Part shown: positions 13,317-26,028 of the stretch, one piece after another
How positions within the stretch are numbered: position 1 is the first letter of the stretch
How the letters are laid out: each line of letters begins with the position of its first letter
NCBI GenBank assembly: GCA_029962745.1
Contig: CM057166.1
Location: 943,714-1,007,713, forward strand
DNA from: Echinometra lucunter
Lineage: Eukaryota > Echinodermata > Echinoidea > Camarodonta > Echinometridae
Direction of reading: 5' to 3'
DNA: 64,000 bases
Notes under the pieces: model-generated
Told to the model about the DNA's origin: nothing
What the model saw: only the letters and a program-made list of their open reading frames with translations
Databases searched by the model: none
Made by a program: the position numbers and the translations under genes

Positions 13317-13799
13317 TTAACACCTTTCTGCCTCTGAACAGACGATATGTGAATCCTGTAAACAAAGTTTTGTGTAATTAATTCATTTAGTCATTTAGTG
13401 ACAAAGTAATATCAGTGTACATCAGTGTCAGTCCCAAATGACCAAGTTCAATTCACTTCTTGAGAATCATTCAAAATATTCTAAAAATAAAAACAAATTA
13501 AAGCTATTGCCAAAATTAACATCCAACAAAATTAAGGCCTACCTATCAGGATACAACTTTCTTGGAAGGGATCTCCAAAAATAGACATCTCAAAGCTTCA
13601 GCAATGATCTTATCTTTATGACCCAAAATGAAAGCAGATTGTATGTTGGTCATCTAAATATATAATTTGTGACATGGCGTCACCTCATATTTTCTTAATA
13701 CATGGGTTCACTCTAAATATATGCAATTTTGAAGAATATGACGTTCTTTATAACCTTTGAAATGTGGGAGAAAGGCAAAGTATGGTAGGATAAATCTAA

Positions 13800-14060
13800 T
13801 GAAAAAGACAGATAGAGATAAAGATAGAGAGAGAGAGAAAGAAAGAGAGAGATAGAGTGAAAGCGAGCATGGAAGAGATAAAAGGAAAAGGGTTAGAGGG
13901 AGAGACAGAGAGAGACAGACAGACAGACAGAAAGAGAGAGAGACAGAGACAGAGAGAAACAGACATACAACAACCTGATGAAAAGAAAGATAAAGAGGAG
14001 AGAAACAGAAAGACAAGGAGACAAAGAGACAGGGTAAGAAAGAGTGAGTGGGAAGAGACA
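13800..14060 (+). repeat. Purine-rich GA/GACA block
   Basis: AGAGAGAGA and CAGACAGACAGA phrases with very few pyrimidine pairs. It is the strand complement in composition of the CT array starting ~280 bp downstream. Confidence 0.85.
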
Positions 14061-14343
14061 TGAATCAAAATGTCACATGGTTTCCATGGTAACACAATCA
14101 ACAGACAGGTAGATGACTGTGAGTCAGACTAGACAAGAGGAGAGTGAGACATCCTGCTCTCTCAACATTCTATACCAATTAGAAGAGTTCTCAAATAGCA
14201 TTAAAGCACCTACCAGAATGCATCCTTCAGAAAACCAAAAATACTCCAAAGCAACCAGTAATCAAGAAATTCTTCTCCTTCCAAGTAATTTATATTTCTG
14301 TAAGGCTTCTTGAGGTTTGGTGTTTGTCTCATTGAAAGTACGC

Positions 14344-15662
14344 ATGTCCCTAACCCTCTCTCTCCCTTTCTCTCTCTGTCTGTCTGCCTGTGTCTCTCTC
14401 TCTCTTTCTCCCTCTCTACACATATCTCTCTCTGTTTGTCCATCTGTCTATTCGTCTCTCTCCTTCCTCTCTGTCTGTCTGCCTGTCTCTCATTGTCTCT
14501 TTCTCTTTTCCTTCTCTATCTCTGTCTGTCCATCTGTCTGCCTGTCTCTCATTCTCTCTTTCTCCTTCTCTATCTCTATCTATCTGTCCATCTGTCTCTC
14601 ATTCTCTTTCTCCTTCTCTATCTCTATCTATATGTCCATCTGTCTCTCATTCTCTCTTTCTCCTTCTCTATCTCTATCTGTCCATCTGTCTCTCATTCTC
14701 TTTCTCCTCCTCTATCTCTATCTATCTATCCATCTGTCTCTCATTGTCTCTTTCTCCTTCTCTATCTCTATCTATCTGTCCATCTGTCTCTCATTGTCTC
14801 TTTCTCCTCTATCTCTATCTATCTGTCCATCTGTCTCTCATTGTCTCTTTCTCCTTCTCTATCTCTATCTATCTGTCCATCTGTCTCTCATTCTCTTTTT
14901 CCTTCTCTATCTCTATCTATCTGTCCATCTGTCTCTCATTCTCCTTCTCCTTCTCTATCTCTATCTATCTGTCCATCTGTCTCTCATTCTCTTTCTCCTT
15001 CTCTATCTCTATCTCTATCTGTCCATCTGTCTCTCATTCTCTTTCTCCTCCTCTATCTCTATCTATCTGTCCATCTGTCTCTCATTCTCTGTTTCTCCTT
15101 CTCTATCTCTATCTATCTGTCCATCTGTCTCTCATTCTCTGTTTCTCCTCTATCTCTATCTGTCCATCTGTCTCTCATTCTCTCTTTCTCCTCTATCTCT
15201 ATCTCTATCTGTCCATCTGTCTCTCATTCTCTCTTTCTCCTTCTCTATCTCTATCTATCTGTCCATCTGTCTCTCATTCTCCTTCTCCTTCTCTATCTCT
15301 ATCTATCTGTCCATCTGTCTCTCATTCTCTTTCTCCTTCTCTATCTCTATCTCTATCTGTCCATCTGTCTCTCATTCTCTTTCTCCTCCTCTATCTCTAT
15401 CTATCTGTCCATCTGTCTCTCATTCTGTTTCTCCTTCTCTATCTCTATCTATCTGTCCATCTGTCTCTCATTCTCTCTTTCTCCTCTATCTCTATCTATC
15501 TGTCCATCTGTCTCTCATTCTCTCTTTCTCCTCTATCTCTATCTCTATCTGTCCATCTGTCTCTCATTCTCTCTTTCTCCTTCTCTATCTCTATCTATCT
15601 GTCCATCTGTCTCTCATTCTCTTTCTCCTCCTCTATCTCTATCTGTCTGTCTATCTCTCAAG
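14344..15662 (+). repeat. 1.3 kb pyrimidine tandem array, ~48 bp unit, ~23 units
   Basis: The phrase GTCCATCTGTCTCTCATTCT recurs every 45-52 bp from about 14530 to 15610, between TATCTCTATCTATCT and TTTCTCCTTCTC segments. Unit length varies by 2-6 bp through TATC, CT and TTC slippage. All three forward frames stay open for over 400 codons because pyrimidine-only codons cannot be stops. The Leu/Ser/Pro-rich frames are therefore not evidence of a protein. Confidence 0.95.
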
Positions 15663-16284
15663 TGACTCTTCTAAGTTTCATCTCTCAACTCAAGTGACTA
15701 AAAATCACAAGTTTTTGACCATTGCTTTAAAAAAAAAAGCACAGCAGCATGGTTCATTTCAAATTTTCACTCTAGAACCCAAGCACTGGTACCAAAGCCA
15801 TCTACCATAGCTGCCCCCTCCCCCATAGGTAAGCCGCTTGATAACAGTTTTGCGGAGAATTAAAAAAGCAACAAACCATTCTCCAGACGTCATTCTTATT
15901 TACTGCACAAGACTCATGAACTTGACAACAAACAGATACACAGTATCATAAGATTATTTTTCATTCTGACATCATTTCATTAGCTCAACATGCACTGCAT
16001 TGTTTAATGAGAGTTAATATAATGAGAAACTTGCCACCCATAATTTTCTTCCAATTGAGAGAATCACTGACGTCATTAGGTTTTACATTACAGTCACGTA
16101 ATGGTTTGCATCACAGTCTTTCCTCAAGGTCAGATGTAAGCGGGACGACACTTTAGCGAGTGCATCATGATGTATGATATCATGATCTGCTGCGAGCAAG
16201 AAACGCATCATTATATGATAATCAATAGTGTAATGATCATGAGGGAATGATGGAGGGGGGGGGGGGAGTGGAGATGCAGGTTAA

Positions 16285-16692
16285 CCCATTCGTGACAGGA
16301 ATTATTTAAAGCCTAATTTGATCAGCTTTTATTCTTCAAATCGGCAACACCGACATTTTTATTTTATTGCTACATTTTTCTTATAAAACGTCATGTATCT
16401 GAAATGAATATAAATTGACAAAAATTATGATGAGAAGTCAAAAAGTTGCCAATTTGCAGGGAAAACGGTGATTTTAAACTTTCTATCACATTGCCAATTT
16501 AAGGATTTTAATGCTTATTTTCCTTTAAAAAAATTTCAGCATCAAACAACGAATATTGACACAACCAAAATGGGGACATTATGTGTAGAATTTTTTGCTC
16601 TTTCTGCTCATGTATTGGGTATGATTTTTAGGGCTTTGCATCAAAAGATATTAGGCCAAACCACAAAATGTGGGCCCTCTGTCACGAATGGG
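16285..16692 (+). mobile_element. TTAA MITE, copy 4 (intact ends)
   Basis: 408 bp with inverted termini CCCATTCGTGACAG and CTGTCACGAATGGG. Perfect TTAA flanks lie at 16281-16284 and 16693-16696. The internal open frame starting near 16468 runs through the right end into the flank. Confidence 0.88.
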
Positions 16693-16829
16693 TTAAGACA
16701 AAAGCCTAATATACATATAAGGCTAATATTAGGCTCCTCCATATTTCACTTTTCTTCTTCTCAATTAATACTGCATGTAACCAAATAGATTTGAGGTACT
16801 CACCTTCTTTTATTTTCTCTGACAACTGA

Positions 16830-16960
16830 TTTCATTATTGTTTGCACCCTTTATCCTGTTTGTACCTCTTATATTGTTTGTTTGTACCATCTACATTCTC
16901 AAAACACTGTAAATATGAAATATGAAACAATAAACTCAAACTAAACTAAACTAATAAAAT
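16830..16960 (+). mobile_element. 3' end of a non-LTR retroelement with AACTA tail
   Basis: TTTGTACC phrases, then ACACTGTAAATATGAAATA, ACAATAAACTC and an AAACT/AACTA pentamer tail. Similar in layout to the copy at 9.35 kb. Confidence 0.45.
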
Positions 16961-17109
16961 GTGATTTGTAACTGAATACTAAACAAAAGCAATGCCATAT
17001 GTACAGGGATATCCTAATTTCATTTACTTCTCTTGAAAAAAAAGCTTTGATGAGATATGGCTGCTAGATTTTAATTCCATATCACCCAATGTGTGTTACA
17101 AATTGTAAA

Positions 17110-17296
17110 CACTAAAACCTGTATATAAAGACCACCCAAGGGAGACAAGAAAAATGGTCTTTATAAGCAAGTGGTCTTCATAGACAGGTTCCTTTAAGAG
17201 TGGAATCCATGGAAAAAAAATATTCCTAGGAAGCAAAAATTGTGGTCTATAGACAGGTGGTCTTTCTATACATTGCTAAAGCAGGTTTGACTGTAA
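17110..17296 (+). mobile_element. Fold-back MITE, AAACCTGTATATAAAGACCACC type
   Basis: The left end AAACCTGTATATAAAGACCACC-like segment is mirrored at the right by GGTGGTCTTTCTATAC and AGCAGGTTT. Internal GGTCTTTATA and GTGGTCTTCATAGACAGG phrases repeat the same theme. No coding capacity. Confidence 0.6.
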
Positions 17297-18394
17297 TAAG
17301 TAAACCAATGAAATCCAGTGATAAATACAACACAGCCAATGACCGATTTCTTGCATTCTGGTATTATCAAGTGGCATTACCCTCATACACTGTATCAAGA
17401 AGTATCAAGAAGTATCTTTGAAGAAAAAAATAACATGTCAAGAGGTTCCGACGGGATATGAAATACCACTTGTAGAGCGGAATTGACTCTACGTCATCAC
17501 TGTATCGGTATCGGTTACCACAGACATGCGTATGCAAGGAGGTGAGAACATACATTCAATGTGGGTAGATGTCTGGAAGGCTGCTATACGACCTGTGCTA
17601 TCATAAACATTTAGGTAGCAATCTGGTAAAGGGAGATATAACCTGTGAGCTTTTTTTTTCATTTATTACATTAAAAATATGACAGAATACTATGATTAAC
17701 TCTGTCACATCAAAAATAAAACCTACATGTACTTCAGGATTGCACTCACATTATCAAATTGAAAGGAAAGCTTAAACTATTGGACAAAATTCAGAAGTCA
17801 GACATACATGTATGTCATGATGATATATGTCTATGCACACTGCTCGCCACAACAGGTATGTGATTTTCAGCAAATTTTAGTCATTTTTCAAATGATCATT
17901 CCAAAAGACCAGCAAATGCAATCCATAGTAACCTTTCCAAATAATTCCCAGGCAGTTTCTCACATTACAATTATATGGCAAGAACCAAACTTATTCTTCA
18001 AATGCCCTGCAAAGGTCAAATATGCCTGAAAATGTGACATTTCAAATATTCCTTCAGATTATTGTAACCACATAACTTTTTAAAAGAGTGACGTCTGAGC
18101 CAACTTAGCTACAAAAAACAGCATGATTGCCTTACCAATGCACTTTAATCTACGTAATCGAGTTGTTTTGATTTGAAGAAACCTTGGGTCCGGTCCAAGC
18201 TCCCGGCTTTTGTGACCTTTAATACTACATTAGAATAATTGGGCGAATTTTACATAATTACACAGATCTCACAAAGTAGCTTTTTGCTGGTTTTTGGTTG
18301 TTTATTCAATGACATTGCTAACCGGATGTATGAAATTTTGCAGCTACACATGTACAATTAATGTAAGTGTAAAACAGTAATACTGATTGTTAAC

Positions 18395-18525
18395 AAGATG
18401 ATGGGGGAGGGGCAGTGCAAAAAATGTAAGAAGTTTCTCCTTTTTTTTTTCTTTTTCCCTTGTTCCCCAGAGATTTTTCAGACCCCCCCCCCCCTCCCCC
18501 TGGGAAAATGGATGGATCCACCACT
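18395..18525 (-). mobile_element. hAT-type end with poly-G
   Basis: Read on the minus strand: CAGTGGTGGATCCATCCATT then TTCCCAGGGGGAGGGGGG. It fits the CAGTGGNGGATCC-plus-poly-G style seen elsewhere in the window. The other end was not located. Confidence 0.4.
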
Positions 18526-19224
18526 GAGTCTATATATTCAAAGCTTATGTACAGTTTTTTTATTCTGGTACAGTATAGGCCCTCAAAAACTTTTCATCAG
18601 ATTTGATTTTCACTGCTCATGCAGCATACAGCAAGATCAAACTAAAACTCAAGATGCTGTGAAATTCTTTCCTCTTCAAGTTGAATATCAAGCAAATGAG
18701 AGGCGAAAAATATTTTTTTTATCTCTGAAGAGCAACATAAAGTCCCGGCAATGTTGACATGCATCACACATTGCCTGCACACATGTAAAACAAATGAGAG
18801 TTCTATTTATGCAACAAGCACACCGTAGTGCTGTGATCATTGTGTGTGGAGCAGTCAGCATACTGTTCCTTTCATGTTTACACTATAATTCACTAGAAAT
18901 CATGAATGGAATAAATTATCATAACATGATCTCACAGCGGACATGGTGAAACTACATTTAAATCTGCTTCACGCCAATTTTCTTTCTGCTACAAAAACTG
19001 TATTTGAGCTTTAGGCACACCTAGTCAATGTGGAGGAAAGGGTCAAAAACATATTGTTCTGGAAGATCACTGTATCCAGCTAGCAACTCACCTTTGACAG
19101 ATAGTCTGGCCTTGTCCTACTTATGTTTGAGTGCTCTTGTTGGTTTCAATGGTTGCTCTTTTTTCCCTTAGAAAAATGCTCTCATACCTAATTAACAATA
19201 AAACAACAGATGATAACATTAGGT

Positions 19225-19450
19225 TAATTAATGAGAACATGGAAGACAGAGAAGGCAAAGAGAAAAGAGGGAGACGGAGAGGGAGAGAAGAGGAGACATC
19301 AAGGGAATGGGAGAGAGAGAGAGAGAGAGAGAGTGAGAGGGAGGTAGTAAAAAAAAAGAATGAGGCAGAGAGAGAGAGAAAGAAAGAGACAGACAGACAG
19401 AGACAGATGGGGAGAAAGAGAGAGAGAGAGAGAAGAGAGAAAAAAAATGA
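19225..19450 (+). repeat. Purine-rich GA block
   Basis: GAGAGA and GACAGACAGACAGAG phrases over ~220 bp. The open frames on both strands are compositional. Confidence 0.85.
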
Positions 19451-22134
19451 GAATAGTAAACAAATATACTTTGTCTTGAGCCTCGGTGCCTCCAATAGTA
19501 CCATTCACTTCGGGGCTGTGCCCCTTAGTAAATAGTACTATTTCAGAGTCACCTCTTGCCCATAGACTTAACCAGAAACTCGAAATTATGCAGAGTATAT
19601 TTGTTTTATATTTTGGATCAAGATTTATATGTATTTTTACATGTATTCTATTTTATTATATTTCTTGCATGTATTCATATTTTGTTTGACATGTATTCAT
19701 ATTTTTCTCGATTGATACACGGCTCCGTTGTATATCAGCCAAGTAGGTGAAGTGGGCTTTTACCTTGTTTGCATAATCAGTCAAATCACATCAAATCAAT
19801 ATTCTTTATTTCATATTTATGTCTTACAGAATGCTTTATGGCACTAAATGTTGTACGGATAAACTGCAAAGTGATTAGAAATTGAGAAACGCAGTAGCCG
19901 TGACACCGCGAGAGTTACCCATGGTGCGCACTTGAGCTCTCGTATGCCCACTGAATATTTCATTTCGCGCATAGATTTCGCGCATGATTTCGCGTACTGT
20001 GACGTCATTTCACAAATAGTATATACTATTTGGAAAATATCATCATAAAAGTGACATCATTTCCCAAATAATAAACCTTCATGCCAACATTCTGAAAATG
20101 CTGAAAATACCGATGATCACGTGAAGGTCTTTAAGCCAGTCACTAAAGGATTGATTTCTTATCCAAAATATAACAATCACTAACCCAGGATTTAATTGCT
20201 GGTATGGTCATGGTTGCTGACTGAATAGGTCACATATATGGGGTCAACCATAAAGATTGCATCTTTTTCCCTTCCTTTTTTTACCACACCTCTAATTATT
20301 ACTAGAAAATTTGCCCCATCCCCATGTCTTCCACAATCGGATGCTATAGCTGAAGAAGGCCGATGGTGATGGACCTCTCTGATTGTGTTAATAGCATTGA
20401 AAACTGTAATGATACATATTTCATTTTCAAAAGCTATGCGTTTATATTTTATTGAGAAATAGAACTGACCTACTGGAGCAGGCGTGAACTTTCTATTTTG
20501 CAAACACACATCTCTGTGGACATGGCAAGGGCAGCTTTAGTGGACAATCACCCTGTCTGAAGTACAACAAACCAACACTAACTGACCTCTTGACCTAGCT
20601 ATGACCTTAACCATCCTCTGGCCATGCTCTGGCTGATGCTAATGTGGGTCAATTCAAACTAGTCTATGCAACCATACAGTGTACCACATTTTAGCATGCA
20701 ATTCACTTGATGCTCTATATCCTGTATTGCTCGCAAGAAAAAGCAGCAACTGGATTTTGTTGGGCACATCATCAGAAAGAAAGAACTAGCAAGATTGGCC
20801 ATCAAGATGCTAATTGATAGAAAGCGAGCAAGAGGACATCAAAACTAAAGTTTATGAAAGGTCTTTGAACAAGCAACTGATAATTGATAATTTACAGGGG
20901 CTCAAAATAAAATCACTTCTTGCCCCTTTACTCTTCAGAATTTATCTTTTTCATTCGGGTCTGAGATTTAAGAATAGTTTGACCAGTTCATCAATCGTCT
21001 GGGTTTATGTCTGGTGTCAACTTTCTAAAAATAGCCGTAAAATGACCCTTTCTTTGTTTCTTGTCCATGTAACCCACCCCCCCCCCCAATGTAACCTTTG
21101 TCAAGCATCAACCAATAATAGAAGGGTTCCTCTCTATTGCATTGGACAAGTCTTGTTTAGTGATGTTTAACTAGGGGGTAATTGAGGACATCCTTTCACT
21201 AAGAAGGCCCGCAGGTTCTCAAGATTTCCTCTTTTGAAGCAATTTTTTCACAATCATTGTACCTGTATATCAGCCTAATTGGCCTACTGCAAGGAGCACA
21301 GGACCAATTTTAACCAATGACACTGGTGCCTTAGAAATAAGAACAAACCCTTGCCAAACAAACTTACAAGGGCAACAAGGAAAATTCTATGTCTACTCAA
21401 TATCTCTTTATTATAATCAAGACAAAGGACATCTACAAGATGAGGAAAGCCTAAAAAGTGACCATTTTTTCCCGGGAATAAGAGCTAAAAAAAAGGATCC
21501 ACTAAATGTTATTTGATCCTTCCATTTACACACTGTCAACAACATCTGTTCTAGAAAACTTGTGAAGAGCTAGACCCAGTAAAAATCCAGTTTTTCTTTG
21601 ATCTGTTATCATGATTATGTAATATCTATCAACACGTGTTCAGAAAGAAATGTGACTATCCTACTTGTTTGACCTATGCGTATACAGCATAGTAAACATT
21701 TACAATCTAGATCATTTTTTTGTCAACAATTCAAGGAGCACTTGATACATGCCCTCTGATCAATAAACAGGTCATAAGGCTGTGGCTAGATTTGATGTAC
21801 ATGTTCACTTGATAATGTAAATTAAAAGAGAAATAGTTGTCCTCTCCCAGTTCAAAGGACCACTAAAAATGCCAAAGAGGCTGCCACAGGGTCTGTGGCA
21901 CTTGGATAAATGTATACATGAAGGCTGTCTCCTGCCTACAAGTACATCATCATCATCATCCTAATGATAATAAATATATTATAATCATCATCATCATCAT
22001 CATCATCAAAATAATGACAGTGATAATAATCATTATCATAACAAAATCAACAATAACAAATCATCATTACCATAATAGCCTCATCAGTATTAAAACCATT
22101 CTTCATGCTGTCCCTGCAATTATCATTACACCAG

Positions 22135-22290
22135 TAATGCCAGGTACCCATTTAAACCTTGATCGAGAGGGACAAATTATGTGGGCAAAACACCTTGTCC
22201 AAACTACGAGCACTGTGAGAGGATTGAACCCCAAACCTCTTGTATGAGAGTGGAGAGCCTTCACCGCTATACCACAGAGCTTCAAGCCTC
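22135..22290 (-). mobile_element. tRNA-derived SINE-like element, minus strand
   Basis: On the minus strand, A box TGGTATAGCGG (22264-22274) and B box GGTTCAATCCT (22220-22230) have tRNA-like spacing of 33 bp. They are followed by GGTGTTTTGCCCACA and AAATGGGTACCTGGC, the same body order as the element at 5.8 kb. Confidence 0.65.
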
Positions 22291-22469
22291 CTACAGACTG
22301 GATACACAAATGACGATGACCTTCACATCTAAACCAGGTCTAAGGAATAAACATTGTTTGAAAACGACAGAGGGTAGGCCTACAATAAATATTACAGTGT
22401 CTGCCTGCACAAACCATTAAATGTGATATTTAGTGGACAATAACAGCTTCATAAAAATACTAGCTTTAA

Positions 22470-22874
22470 CCCATTCGTGACAGGAATTATTTAAAGCCTA
22501 ATTTGATCAGCTTTTATTCTTCAAATTGGCAACACCAACATTCTTATTTTATTGCTACATTTTTCTTATAAAATGTCATGTATCTGAAATGAATATCAAT
22601 TGACAGAAATTATGAGAAGTCATAAAGTTGCCAATTAGCAGCGGAAAACGGTGATTTTAAACCTTTTTTCACATTGCCAATTTAAGGATTTTAATGCTTA
22701 TTTTCCTTTAAAAAAAATTCAGCATCAAACAACAAATACTGATGCAACCAAAATGGGCACAGTTTGTGTAGAATTTTTTGCTCTTTCTGCTCATGTATTT
22801 GGTATAATTTTTAGGGCTCTGCATCAAAAGTTATTAGGTCAAACCACAAAATGTGGACCTCTGTCACGAATGGG
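22470..22874 (+). mobile_element. TTAA MITE, copy 5 (intact ends)
   Basis: 405 bp with perfect CCCATTCGTGACAG and CTGTCACGAATGGG termini. TTAA flanks lie at 22466-22469 and 22875-22878. The internal frame (22651-22878) is open. Confidence 0.88.
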
Positions 22875-23311
22875 TTAATCACTCTGGCCAATAATAAGTC
22901 CTCCTTTCCCTTGAATTTATCAACTTTCAAATGTTTTATGTGGGTGTGGCAAATAACCCTTGTGAAAAAGTACTGAGATACCCAATGGTACAAACACAGT
23001 TATTTGAACAAAAAATACCAAAGTTGTACCATGAGTATAGTATATTTTTTACAAGGAAAAAACTTTATCTACATGTAAAAAGTCACACAAAAAAAACCTT
23101 TCAAAAGAGTACTAAAGCTCTCCATAGTCTTAAAATTTATTTTAAAACATATTTACTACCAATAATGAAACTACTTTAGAAGGCATGCATTTCAACATGA
23201 ATACATTGGTATCTGGATTCAGGCATTTGAATGCATGGAAAAAGGATTATTGCCACAGTCTATTGGCAAAACAAATAGTCTATTGTGTGGAGTAACAATG
23301 TCTGATGGAAT

Positions 23312-23363
23312 GTCATTTCATGCTCATCATGAAGTGGGTCATTTCATGCTCATCATGAAGTGG
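23312..23363 (+). repeat. 26 bp perfect tandem duplication
   Basis: Two head-to-tail copies of a unit beginning GTCATTTCATGCTCATCATG and ending AAGTGG. Confidence 0.95.
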
Positions 23364-23819
23364 GTCACATTACTGCAAAGTTCAATCTCATTCATCAACA
23401 CAAACGTGAAAGTAACCATGACAATAAAAACCTGAAGTCTTCATTTTTCCATCATGAATCAAACATTAATAGTCCTACAACATAGGCCTACGTGTCGCGT
23501 TACATGTAACCTTTCACATACACTTGTAGCAATGCCGTTAATGAATCTGTTCTGATTTTGCTTCATGTTTTCCCTGTCTTCGTAGGCTAAATTTGCAACA
23601 GTTTTATTTTTTGAGGGTTCCACAAACTACATTGATTGCTGTTTTCATCTATTACAAGTTATTGTATTTATAAGTTTGAAACCTAACAGATAATTGCTAT
23701 GTTAGGTAAGCTTCAGACACACTTTCATCAAGGGGGACAGCGGAAGTTCAATGTCTGCACTGTGAAATGGTCAGTCCAGAGAATATTTTGTACAGCACCT
23801 TGACCACTGCTAATTTAAT

Positions 23820-25015
23820 AAATGAGCTAAACCTTGAATGTTTGATACTACTAAGAAGATAACTAGTGTATTTGTATGAGTTGTTTGTAAAGAAGAAGTT
23901 ACCTACATTTTAACACGTCAAAGCCTTGTGTTCTGTTGGTCAGTTTGACCAGAGACATGACGGTTTGACCACAACTTCTATCATCAAGCACTCAAGGGTC
24001 AGCAAAATTATCTTATCTAACCTTGAATGTTTTACACTAAAGTGAGATAAATAATTTATATGTAAGAATTGTTTTTTAGGAAGAAGTAGCCAACATTGGC
24101 ACGTATCCCAACTTATGTTTTCTGCTGGTCAATTTGACCACAGCTTCTATTATCAAGTGCAATTAGTCAGTGATTTCTCTTCTGAATCCAAGCACAAAAA
24201 TCCTTGACAGTTTGACATGGGAAAGAAGATAATTACTGTGACTTCAACATTTGTAAGCAATGTCATTTTACACAAAGGAGCAGGTTTTCATATGCTACAC
24301 ATCATATGATTTCTGATGGTCAATATTACAATTTTTATCACTGAGCGTGACCGGTCAGTGATTCTTCTCAAGGTCCAAGGGTAAATCTAAAACCCTTGAC
24401 AGTTTGACATGGAACAAGGATATAACTACTTCTTCAGACTTCAAATATTCGTAAGGATCAAAGAAGTTGATTTTTTAATAACAAGGATGCTTCTGGATGA
24501 CCAATATCCCCTGTGCTTCTTTACATGTTTCTTTCTCCCAGATGGTTCTTTTCCCTCCTTTCTCTCTCCTTCCTTCTTTCCTTCTATTTCCACCATCTCT
24601 CTTTCTTGCCTTTTCTCTGCTTCAACGTTCCCACCTTTTCTTTCTCCCTCCCCCCCCCCCTCTATCTCTCTTTCCACCAGCTTACTCATTTGCTTTCTTC
24701 CTCTCTCTCTTTACTACCTCTCTTACTATTCACTCATGCCTCCTTATTACACATATTTATTTCAAATATATGCATAAATTGTCATTTCTTAACTACAATA
24801 TTTTGTTTATATACACTGTCAGTGAAGACCCTTTTGTGTTTTTAAATATGGATCAATAAGGCATATGAACTATCACAAAAAATTTTATCATTGAGCAGAA
24901 ATGATTTCAATGATTCCTCCTTCCTTGGGCCCAATAGACTAAAACCATGAACAGTTTGACATGGAAAAAGGAAAAATTACTGATTGTGGCTTTCAGAATG
25001 TTTGTAATGATTTCC
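23820..25015 (+). repeat. Degenerate ~190-200 bp tandem repeat, five units
   Basis: Anchor phrases CCTTGAATGTTT (23830s and 24020s) and TTGACAGTTTGACATGG (24204, 24394; variant at ~24947) are each followed by AGATAAYTA-type sequence and then TTTGTAA. Further shared phrases are TCTGYTGGTCARTTTGACC and TCAGTGATTYTTCTC. Spacings are about 200, 182 and 190 bp, then 552 bp because a CT-rich insertion (24530-24740) interrupts the fourth unit. Confidence 0.65.
24530..24740 (+). repeat. Pyrimidine-rich insertion
   Basis: CT-rich stretch with a run of ten C near 24650, lying inside the degenerate ~190 bp array. The open frames here are compositional. Confidence 0.7.
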
Positions 25016-25556
25016 CTGTCAAGGAATACAAGTAGCCATAATTCTCGAAAGTCAATACTGCCAGCAACTTTTGCAACTTATACGTTTCCTAGGAATAGTA
25101 AAAGATTGAGCAGTTCAGCGGCACATCTAAGCACTATCCTTCTAAATTTTCCAGTATTAAAAAATGCTGGGCATGACCTTCAGAAATGCAGAGGTAATAA
25201 AATCCTTTCTTCAAATGAATCCAAGACAATGTCATATCTATCCTATAATGCCAAACATTCAAGGTTTAGTCCAAGGACTTTGGACAATGCCCTGACCTAA
25301 CACTTGACAACAAAAGCTGTGGTAACATGGAGGACCATATGGGCAAGGGACACAAGACCCCTTCACAACAGGGGCCATCCGGTTCACAAAGGCAAATTCA
25401 AAGTCAGTTCAATTTCAAAATAGATGTTTCTTCCTACATGTAAGTGTGCCCCCTCCAACGATTCTACTTGAAAAAAGTACAGGAAAATATGAAAACTTCT
25501 TTTTCTACTTGCTTGTCACAATTTATTGGGCTATGACCCCCCCCCCCCCCATGCCC

Positions 25557-25650
25557 TATCCATCGCTGGGTAATATCGAAAAAAAAATATCCATCGCTTG
25601 GTAACATCTAGAAAAAATATCCATCGCTGGGTAATATCTTTAAAAAAATG
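25557..25650 (+). repeat. Three 30-31 bp tandem units
   Basis: TATCCATCGCTGGGTAATAT recurs at 25557, 25588 (one or two changes) and 25618, each followed by an A run. It follows a poly-C run. Confidence 0.9.
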
Positions 25651-25992
25651 ATGCGTACTAAATTATTTTTACATGTTGAAGTATTTATCTCATTTTCAAC
25701 TTTAAGTCAAACATTCAAGGCATAAATGATTTATCTAATTTGCAATGATCAAGGTAATAGCCAATCTATGAATCAATTCTATTTTGGCTCGTTTTTTCCT
25801 CCAACTACAAAATGACCTGTCCTAAATACTTTTCTTTTATCTATCAGATATACACATTTCATTTCATAAGTGATCATGGTTGTGCGTCAGAAGGTCTTTA
25901 GATGATATAAAGTCCTTGGCACAATTAAGATTAATGGTTCATAACATCTACTGAAGCAGTGAAGGTGTCATGATACTGACCCAGATTGCTAT

Positions 25993-25994
<2 letters not shown>

Positions 25995-26023
<29 letters not shown>
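25995..26023 (+). repeat. (GA)n microsatellite
   Basis: About 14 GA units. Confidence 0.95.

Positions 26024-26028
<5 letters not shown>

Larger units (their letters stand above)
17297..22100. other. Gene-free stretch
   Basis: Apart from the hAT-type end (18.4 kb), the GA block (19.2 kb) and a (CAT)n/(ATC)n run near 21945-22010, I see nothing annotatable. Scattered poly-C and T runs. Confidence 0.45.

Noticed and set aside
14310..15810. Three overlapping open frames of 435-497 codons, Leu/Ser/Pro/Cys-rich
   Set aside because: All three forward frames are open at once over a pyrimidine tandem array. Pyrimidine-only codons cannot be stops, so the length is not evidence of coding.
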